From: Lithodes maja
Taxonomy: Eukaryota; Arthropoda; Malacostraca; Decapoda; Lithodidae
Assembly: GCA_037953745.1 (NCBI GenBank)
Contig: JBAKBP010001413.1
Coordinates: 150,470-214,469 of the forward strand
Length of the DNA stretch: 64,000 nt
Reading direction: 5' to 3'
Part shown: piece by piece, positions 56,047 through 64,000 of the stretch
Layout of the letters: each line of letters starts with the position of its first letter
Position numbering within the stretch: position 1 is the first letter of the stretch
Program-made: the position numbers and the translations under genes
The notes under the pieces: model-generated
The model's database searches: none
What the model was told of the DNA's origin: nothing
The model's input: only the letters and a program-made list of their open reading frames with translations

Positions 56047-57396
56047 TCAAACCCACAAAGCATGAGAGTTAAAAATATCATAAGCGCGTTTTTTCTCACT
56101 TTCGTTTCTCAAGTATGACGCCTTGTGTCCTCGCTCACGATATGTTTGTGCTCTTGGGTTGAAGATTCTGATGTCGAAAAAAGCCCGTTGTCCCCTTGTC
56201 CAAAAACCTCGAGCACTTACGTCCACTCTTGCTTCATTTGAAGTATTTGCAGCATTGTGGGCAAAGCGCTGTCCGTCTATAGGCAGAAGTTCCGGTTCGA
56301 TTCTGACATCATGGCACATCTCGTCCAGCATTTGTGCAGTGATGTCTCGTACTTCATCATGCCGGATACAGATGAATCCTCCTTTCTTACAAGTCATACA
56401 GTGGTCTGAGTTGTTTATTTCACCACATGCACATTTCAGCGGCAGGTTCGAAACTGGCCACCCATACCTCAAGGCTACGGCATCATTGAATTCTTGTTTA
56501 TTTAAGCTGAAGCCTTTCTCCTTTATTGGTAATGATGTGAGCCAATTTGAAGCCCCCGTGTCTTGTGCCATCTCAACTCTCATTTTCAGTTCTTCCCTAC
56601 ATCTGGTCTTAATTTGTTCTAGGCTATGTTTCTGTCTCTCTTCTCTGCTCTTTGTAATTTCCTGTCTTGCATTTCGTTGTTCCTCTTCGTCCACCTCATC
56701 ATTTTCATTTTGCTCCCGTATTCTTTCTGTCAGAGACGTAGTAAGTTTAAGGGAATTTTGGTACTCATGTAGTGCCGCCTCCACTGGGTTTATGATCCCC
56801 ATACCTCCGAACCTTGGCGGAAGAGCTAATAGATCTCTTAGCTCTTGCGTGACGCCTTCCATCTCTGTTAAGGCCGGTATGAATGTTCCTCTGATTGCTT
56901 CTTCAAGCGGTTGGAGCATCTGTCTAATGCCAGGCACTGTTCTCATAAGAAAGGTCCATTTGTGCTTAACACCATATGTGAAGGCAGTATATGCAGCATG
57001 TGGTTCAGATTTCGCAATGTCTGCCAGGGTTTTCACTTCCTTTACCCACTCCGCTACCTTTTTTCGCACATAGTCTCTCTTGCATTCTTCTGTGCCTATT
57101 ACTGCTCCCAAATGGCGTTGACCCTCCTTTGTAATCTTCACTCCTGTCCCATCAAAAGTCCGCACCGCTTCTTCATACTTGTTTTCTTTCACTATTAGTA
57201 CAGATTTTCTAGCATTCGGATGGTACCCAATGACTTCGCCTACCGATTGTACTCTCCGCCACCATTCTTTGAGATCCCCTATTTTTCCTGCACCTGTGAG
57301 GTCATCTGCATACGCCACTTGTTTCACTCGGGTTACCTCATGTTTTATTTTCTGCTGCAGAATTGATAGTGCCAGTGCGTACATTGCCATTGCCAC
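56047..57396 (-). pseudogene. Reverse transcriptase with C-terminal CCHC plus PD-(D/E)XK-like region, truncated
   Basis: A 449-codon frame opens inside the RT domain (DPVAMAMYALALSI; the open stretch begins with GTG, so the N-terminus is lost). It has the catalytic YADDLTGAGK near residue 29, GYHPNARKSVLIVK and GQRHLGAVIGTEE, a coiled coil of charged residues (230-270) and a second module. That module has a C-X-C-X7-H-X4-C cluster (CACGEINNSDHCMTC near 330), a RHDEVRDITAQML helix and ARVDVSARGFWTRGQRAFFD (near 395-415), spaced like a restriction-enzyme-like nuclease. It ends early at YDIFNSHALWV. RT-containing proteins of this type occur widely in aquatic invertebrates. I cannot assign the clade with certainty. 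Confidence 0.75.
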
Positions 57397-58908
57397 TGGA
57401 TCTTACGTTTCTGGGACTGCATTCACACACAACATTTATTTTGGGCCAGTAAAGCAAGGAGTGGAAAAGTTGGTACCCTAGTAGCTTCGGGAGGTCGGTC
57501 CAGAGTGTGAGGGTTGGGGAAAGCTGAAATAGGGGGCGTTGGCAACTGCGGCAGTGGTGTCATCTTTGAATGGGGTAACGAGTGGGTGTCGACAAACGAT
57601 ATTACATATTAATAGGATGTGAAGGCAGGTAAGTGAGCCTAGTGTGTAGATGGTCAGTAGTTGCCATTTTTGTTTTTAGCTGTAATGGTGTAGGAAATGC
57701 CAGGGGTCTGGATGATATATTTGCCCTTGGCACAGGCCAAGCAACCTTCTGTGGTACGGTTGGTAGCATAGCTGGGGCGAGGGATCCAGTAGGTGGTGTT
57801 GAATCTGTGGAATAACTTCTTGTACTTCAGGTGGTCCGGTGGAAACCATTTAATGAATGGAGTTGGGTCATTAACTCGTCTATTGCTGCTGGTCGGACTT
57901 GGTAATCAGGTTATCTCCTACTCTTTCTATTGTACGAAACATGTCTTTAGGGATCCATTCAGGCTTTTCTCATGTTTCCCATGCTTGCATTCACGTTTTC
58001 CTTTTGGCATCAGTGTGGAGAGGGATGGCGCTAATAATGCAGATTACTTGGTGATCTGGGTGAATGGTGTGGAACAAGTCAGGGACCTGGATGGAATATA
58101 CCAGAAGGCGATAAAAAGACTGAACCCTCCACCCACGCTCTCAGAAAGAATCCCAGTTAGGCCAGGTATCGTAATAGGTAAAATTAATTAAGGCTTAGTT
58201 TATTCCAGCTATGACTTGGGGCGGGGTGCCGTAACGCAATAGGCTTAACCCGCAGACACATATAAAAGTCAATTTGCAATAATACAAGGGTAATGCTTAG
58301 AGTATGGGTAATGTAGAGGTATATGTAGTGTGGGTAGATGGTATGTAAGACAAGGAAACCACTGTGAAGCTACGTTAGTATCTTAGCTGCCAATATAACC
58401 TTCCTAGGTTCCACAGGAACTAAGTAATCCTTCGTCCCAAGCCAAAACACAAAAAAGTTCTCCTGCAAGTTGTTTGAATGATCGTTAAGTAGAATTGATA
58501 ATATATCATATACGCATCATGTATAAATCAAGTCGGCAGATATCTTAGGGCTCATACTATTGAATTTGATACTATTTTACCATAAAGTACAATTAAGGCC
58601 AAACAAACACCAGTGATCCTCCGGCATGTGCATAAGTCTATCCTTGTTGACTGATCTAGGCAGATTGCATAGCCAGCAAAGTTGCGCACCGCCCGATGCT
58701 AGGCAACCCCAGGTGTACAATTATTGGGCGCTATCTAATACAAAAGACATATATTTACGAGGGTAAACATTTTCTTTCGAGTGTTGCTTGCAAATATTAA
58801 CATCTCCTAGCCATCAAATACCTATGGCAGCTCACAAAAACCATGCAGCAATGTAATAATGAAAACATACATACATATACTGTACAGTATGTATATATAT
58901 ACTGTATA
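57397..58908. other. Non-coding interval
   Basis: The decayed 5' continuation of the RT element may extend to about 57450. The rest, including the open stretch 57793-58191, has no recognised motif. Confidence 0.45.
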
Positions 58909-59101
58909 CAGGTCTCCCTCACTATCCGATGCCCCAATTTACAATATTATTATAGGTTTTAGGTGTTTGGGGTTTGGGTTTTGGCTGGTCCGAGAACGCA
59001 TCCTCATTTACCCTATTAATTTTAGGGTTTGCTATAATTATGATTGTTCTATTTAAGATCGGGTTTTCAGTAACGTAACCCAATCGTAAATCGAGGGAGA
59101 C

Positions 59102-59104
<3 letters not shown>
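58909..59104. mobile_element. 196-bp MITE, TA target duplication
   Basis: Perfect 12-bp terminal inverted repeats CAGGTCTCCCTC (58909-58920) and its complement (59093-59104) are flanked by TA/TATA on both sides. The TA duplication and CAG start suggest a Tc1/mariner (pogo-type) non-autonomous element. It has landed next to or inside a TA microsatellite. Confidence 0.8.

Positions 59105-59162
<58 letters not shown>
59105..59162. repeat. (TA)n microsatellite
   Basis: TA run of about 58 bp next to the MITE. Confidence 0.95.
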
Positions 59163-59164
<2 letters not shown>

Positions 59165-60458
59165 GACTCTATAAAAATACATAGGATTTCTATAGCCTGT
59201 AGATTTTATCGTTCAACACAATGAAGTTGAGTGATCTTAATCAAGGTGGTAAGTACAGATGATAAGCCAGATTGACACTGCAAACGGCTTTTCATAATGT
59301 TGGCTAGTTCAGACCAACGGTATCTGGTTGTTTCCTCCCGGCTCGGTATGGCTTCGATGCCACGAGTAGATTGAACACTGTCTCCCCTGTTCATCCCCTC
59401 GTACTATAGTACATTTCAAGCCATCTATTGAGCTTTTCAATCAATAAGTACTGAATCTTGTGTGATGTATACATGCTGGGCTTAACGTAATCTATTGGCA
59501 CACATCAGCAGTAATCCTCTAGATCTTTCTTTAGCTTCACAGGAGTGCTTTATCCTTTAACCCGGTATGCGCTAAATAGACCTAGGGGCTAGGGTAGTTA
59601 TTTGTGTATTTCTAGCCTTGGATTCTGACAGAATTCGTTATATTTACAATATAGACCATTATTTGTTTTCGGTATGCTTTTATTTTACATATATGATGTA
59701 TATATGAACCTTCAAGAGTGCTAAAATAAGTGGGAAAAGCATTTGGGTGGTGAAAAACGAAGATATTGGCCACCCGGTCGTAATGTCAGGCGAGAGAGAG
59801 CTACAGGCAACCCTCCTCTCTCGCTGTCTGTGAGGTAACTGAGACGAGCGGGGCGGTGTGGGCTGGTGTCTGGGTGTTACATATCGATCTTTTCTGCAAC
59901 CCACTTGTGCTACATTATCGCGGGAGAGAAAAATAACCGATAAATGATGATAATAAGAGGGAAAATAGGTGATAATTGAGGAGGGGAGGGAGGGGGGAAT
60001 AAGGTGGGGAAGGAGGGGAGGGGGGTGGGTGAGATTTACATGGATGAGTACTGGAGGGGAATTATCTCACCTAGAGACAATTTTTTTTTTTTTGATAGGC
60101 CCTTTTTTTTTTTGGAAAGCTTTTTTTATGGTCTTGCTTCCGTGAGGCCTATCGCGTTCCCTATAGGAAGCCTTCCGTGAGGCCTATCGCGCTTGCCGGG
60201 TTAACTGTTATTGACAATGCTGTCCTGGCCGCTTCTGAGTTAAACTACAGTATTAAAAAAGGACTGCCACGTAAGTTAATTGACTGTATATTCAGTCCAA
60301 TGTCGTATACCAATGCAAAAACTCTTTGACATGTAACATAAATTTGGTGGCCTTCGAACATTTAGGCTTCCATAAACACTCATTAATACACAATTTAATT
60401 GAAAAAAATAATATATTATTTTTTTCTTTTTACAAGAATTGGTTAATCGAAACAAATA
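59163..60458. other. Non-coding interval
   Basis: No gene recognised. It contains a purine-rich G tract (59975-60030), T runs (60081-60091 and 60104-60113) and a short direct repeat CCGTGAGGCCTATCGCG (near 60140 and 60174). Confidence 0.5.
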
Positions 60459-60842
60459 AGAAACATTCACGGTACATATATCAGAAACATTCACGGTACA
60501 TATATCAGAAACATTCACGGTACATATATCAGAAACATTCACGGTACATATATCAGAAACATTCACGGTACATATATCAGAAACATTCACGGTACATATA
60601 TCAGAAACTTTCACGGTACATATATCAGAAACATTCACGGTACATATATCAGAAACATTCACGGTACATATATCAGAAACATTCACGGTACATATATCAG
60701 AAACATTCACGGTACATATATCAGAAACATTCACGGTACATATATCAGAAACATTCACGGTACATATATCAGAAACATTCACGGTACATATATCAGAAAC
60801 ATTCACGGTACATATATCAGAAACATTCACGGTACATATATC
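60459..60842 (+). repeat. 24-bp minisatellite, exactly 16 copies
   Basis: Sixteen copies of a 24-bp unit starting AGAAACATTCACGGTACA. One copy (about 60603) has T for A at position 8; the others look identical. Because 24 is divisible by 3 and the unit lacks stops in some frames, both strands show an 8-residue periodic ORF, which is not a gene. Confidence 0.97.
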
Positions 60843-60849
60843 AGAAACT

Positions 60850-61228
60850 AGCAAAATCGAGCAGGGTGAAACAAATACAATATATCGTTACATAATACTA
60901 TTCATGGCAATGTATAAGCCAAAATATAAACAATAATAGTCAAAGTAAATCACGGACTTGTAATTTTGGACAGTCTAAAATTAATGAAGACACCCCCAAA
61001 CTCATAAAATAATAAAAATACTCATGGCAAACAAAGGTATATTCAAACAAGCAAACTTGAGCTAAACCATAAATCGCAAACTACCAGGATCCAGCAAGGG
61101 AAATGAGGACCCAAACAAACTGACCTAAGTAGCCCAGCAGGAGCAGCCGGGGAAACAAGTGGAGTCAATCAGGGAACAAGCAAAATAATATCAAAGTTGA
61201 TACAGCGAGATGGTGGGGAAGGAGGGCA

Positions 61229-61309
<81 letters not shown>

Positions 61310-62589
61310 AATACTCAGTGCTATTTAGTTTCTAACAGCACTGTCATAATCAGATTTATAAGAGAGCTTACAAATTTGTGTTAGATTTTCTCAAAAGTTT
61401 GACTGGCACCTTTGAAAAAAGGGATAGGGAAAAGGGAGGCTCTATGACAGGAGAGTAAAAGGTTAATGGGGGAGAAGGGAAGAGAGCAGTAATAATACGT
61501 GCAATAATAAAAGATGAAAGATGGCGGATGCTGGCGGTGAATGGAGGTGGTGGAAAGAGTTGAGAGCAAAAGAGATTGGAGATTCTGCTGTTGGAAATGT
61601 GAAAATGTTGAAGAGAAAGACAGACATTTCTGGTTATTAAAGATAATGCTGGGTAAGATATATTAAGCGATCAAATTTACAGCCATAAAACCCGGTATCT
61701 GGAGAGAGAGTTGAATTTTGTTCAATGGATTGCTGGACAAGTTATACTCAGTTCATCCCCAAGTAGCCGGATATATGCCCATTGCTAAATTAAACTACTA
61801 CATTACGGTGTTGTATTATTTAATTCAAAGTCACACCATATTAACGAAGCACCATGACAATATCTTGCTCAATGAAAAATAAAATGATATGCATGCAGTT
61901 TGGAAATGTTGTGCTAGCTTCAGTTCTGGGTGATCTGTGGTGTAACAATTATCCCATTCAACTCACAACTGACAATCCTCAGGTCAGTGTTATCCTTTCA
62001 CCCGGTTCCTCTGTTCACCAAGCAGTAAGAATCTAAAGGTATGTCTGAAGTGTGTGAACAGTTGTGACATCCTTTGTATTAAAGTAAACTGTGGTAACCT
62101 TGATAATTTACCATGCATCACGTTGGGTAACATTCATGCCATAAACTTCAAAGGGTAAAGTCATAGAGATGAGCGTCACGGCATTGTGCACCCCTGTGTG
62201 CGTCCCCATCCTTACCTTACCTCTTACTTTAGTTAGGCAATGTTAGTTTATGTCCTGTCTAGATTAAATTACGGTAGTATTATGTTATTAGTAATGTTGT
62301 CATAAATAAAGGTACGTCAGGATTTGTATAGGCGTGTCAATTCAATATGTGTGTGAAGTAGGGAGTGGAATGATCGCATGGCAATATCGTCAAATGATAT
62401 CATGGGGAAAGAGGACAGTGAAGGTGGGAATGGAGGAGAATATGATATTGGAAGAAGAGGGAAAAACACATATGAGAAAGAAGTCAATAAGAAGACTAGA
62501 GGGAGGCACACATTGTTTGTTTCTAAACTACCCACTAACTTTATCTCAATATTCTTTTCTGACTGTTCCATACCTGCAGTTCTGAATGT
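60850..62589. other. Non-coding interval
   Basis: No gene recognised apart from the AG microsatellite at 61231-61308. Short ORFs lack recognisable motifs. Confidence 0.5.
61231..61308. repeat. (AG)n microsatellite
   Basis: Uninterrupted AG run of about 78 bp. Confidence 0.97.
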
Positions 62590-63114
62590 CCATCACTATT
62601 TCGTAAACCTATCAACTCTGGTGTTCCTCAGGGTACTGTCATATTTCCAGTTCTGATAAAATATTCTTTAATGATTTTCTCAACTGTACCGTTTCGTCCT
62701 ATCCACTCCTATGCCACTGACTCTACCTTACACTATTATTATACGCTTTCCACAGCAACCCTCCATGCAGCCAGTAGTCACTTCAAAACTTACGTGATGA
62801 GTCATAGCAAACCTAACTTATGATCTACAAACTATTTCCAATTGGTGCAGAGATAACCGTGTTGCGTTCAATGCTTCCCAATTTCTCCATCTATCTACCC
62901 ATCACAGTATTCCACATGACTATCCCTTATTCTTCAACAATACTTATATCAACCCTTCTTCCTATCTCAATATTGCTGGCATATCTTTTTCCTCTAACCT
63001 TTCTTGCAAAGACCATAGCACTACTCTTGGCAAAACAGCTTTCGATTAGTTAATTGTGCTCAACCGTCCTCTGTGGGTTCTTTACCCCAACTCAGCTTCT
63101 TGTTCTGTACAGAG
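62590..63114 (+). mobile_element. Jockey-like LINE fragment
   Basis: The plus strand matches the family at 1-1840 from NSGVPQG (near 62610) through the decayed catalytic box (CCTATGCCACTGACTCTACC near 62707) to TTCTGTACAGAG at 63114, where an LTR begins. Many indels. Confidence 0.75.
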
Positions 63115-63440
63115 TGTCACACAGACGTTCATATGTTGAAGGTACGAATTGAGTAAAACAATTCACTTAACATAATATATACAATCTATTTTACTGAACT
63201 AGGTTGTATTTACAGTATTTGAGGAATGAACATAGAGTTTCACTTAGAACTGCAATATAGCACAACAGTCCATCTCCAATAGTTCTTAAGACAATCGTCA
63301 CCAATCTTGGAAGTTCACAACACTTCTTCACAAAGTTTCTTCAAGTTTCCTTACAAATGACTTCACAGTTGATTTGATGTAAGAGTATCCAGGAAGCCTT
63401 AATAGCCCTGTGTCTATCAGAAATATGTCTGGCCAGTTAG
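63115..63440 (-). mobile_element. LTR fragment of the element C family
   Basis: Reverse complement of about 44240-44583 (shared CTTAACATATA, GGTACG, GAAACTTTGTGAAGAAG and TGATAGACACAG blocks), beginning TGTCACAC at the junction with the jockey fragment. The remainder toward the window end is not alignable by eye. Confidence 0.75.
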
Positions 63441-64000
63441 TTAAAGTAGAATTTCAGAGGTTATCAACCCTACTAGATTATGAACACCTTCAGAGCGGCC
63501 TAGGCGGTAATTTCTATGTACCGCCCAGCGTTTTTTTTTACCATAAATGGGGTCATTTCCGTGCTCTTTTTCATGCATAAACAAGACCCAGAGCGTAATA
63601 CAAGTATGTATCCCTAAAAGGGCGTAAATTGAGCTTTCCAATGACACCCGAACCATCCTTCTACGATCACTGGTTGTCTTGCAAAGATCATGCAACCGAA
63701 GGGCAAAATCGCTAAAATACGGTCATTTTCTTACATTATTACGTGTGAAACAAGTGAGAGAGGGTGGAGTACAAAGGAGCACATCTTAGTAGCTCCACGG
63801 CCACCGTGGCGAGCGGTCAGGAGGTAATCTACGCTCCTCCCACCGCTCCGCTCTCTCTCAGAGCACATTACGTGCTCAAAATTGCTTTCGACAATAGCCG
63901 GGCCCCGCCCATAGGCCACATTTATTTCACTCGACAATAGCCGGGCGCCGCCAGTTAAGGGTTAAGCCAGCACACTGGAAGTCAAGAAGAACGTCATTAC
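63441..64000. other. Window end, unassigned
   Basis: No gene recognised. A repeated GACAATAGCCGGGC motif occurs near 63889 and 63933. AGGGTTAA near 63957 and CAACCCT near 63467 could be ends of another TTAA-type element, but the match is too weak to call. Confidence 0.35.

Noticed and set aside
56123..57073. Plus-strand 316-codon ORF
   Set aside because: Shadow of the minus-strand reverse transcriptase, which carries the recognisable YADD and CCHC motifs.
60459..60842. CRISPR-like array
   Set aside because: Units are contiguous with no unique spacers, and the genome is eukaryotic.
60276..60895. Overlapping ORFs on both strands with an 8-residue repeat
   Set aside because: Caused by the 24-bp tandem array. 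Both strands cannot be genes and there is no domain.
63467..63964. Another TTAA-type element at the window end
   Set aside because: The putative ends (CAACCCTACT and AGGGTTAA) match too poorly and one target site would be mutated.

Overview
The window looks like repeat-rich nuclear DNA from an arthropod, most probably a decapod crustacean. The evidence is indirect: (CCTAA)n/(TTAGG)n arthropod-type telomere motifs, dense AT, AG and GATA microsatellites, long minisatellites, and jockey-, CR1- and RTE-like LINEs, Gypsy LTR elements and Tc1, PIF/Harbinger and piggyBac-like DNA transposons. No host gene could be recognised. Nearly every coding signal belongs to a mobile element, and most are broken.

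Layout. 1-1840: jockey-like LINE copy. 1840-4060: dispersed repeats, a 37-bp tandem array and a TA-flanked MITE-like element. 4267-8665: a Tc1/mariner-like transposase gene that reads through six exons, with one frameshift; its large last intron holds a ~175-bp tandem repeat carrying a tRNA-derived SINE. 8677-9988: solo LTR. 10774-12236: inverted-repeat unit enclosing an RTE-like reverse transcriptase fragment and inverted telomere-type repeats. 14140-15443: CR1-like LINE remnant split by a 372-bp insertion with clear target duplication. 16296-19962: 22-bp minisatellite of about 166 copies. 20690-22000: two jockey fragments around an LTR fragment. 22105-24790: long-inverted-repeat element with a Tc1 transposase tail. 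25129-26945: PIF/Harbinger element with TTA target duplication. 27425-35527: complete Gypsy-type LTR element A (LTRs of 1841 bp, no differences seen by eye). 35900-37840: jockey copy with endonuclease. 37848-43790: inverted terminal repeats, a second LINE fragment and a TTAA-flanked piggyBac-like unit full of tandem repeats. 43800-55750: Gypsy-type element C, interrupted by complete element B (45482-53304). 55808-57396: tRNA-like SINE head and a reverse transcriptase of uncertain clade. 58909-59104: MITE. 60459-60842: 24-bp array. 62590-63460: jockey fragment joined to an LTR fragment.

How the parts relate. Elements A, B and C all place integrase sequence upstream of reverse transcriptase/RNase H. 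This is the unusual Gmr1-like order, opposite to ordinary Gypsy elements, and the gag of A and B has a SCAN-like capsid region, which fits the same lineage. A and B are internally deleted yet have near-identical LTRs and target duplications, so they were probably mobilised in trans. B sits inside C, which gives a relative order of insertion. The most unusual single locus is the intron-split Tc1-like transposase, where the codon for the third catalytic residue is formed only by splicing out a 2.4-kb intron.

Limits: everything here was read by eye without searches. Boundaries given without a target duplication are approximate.
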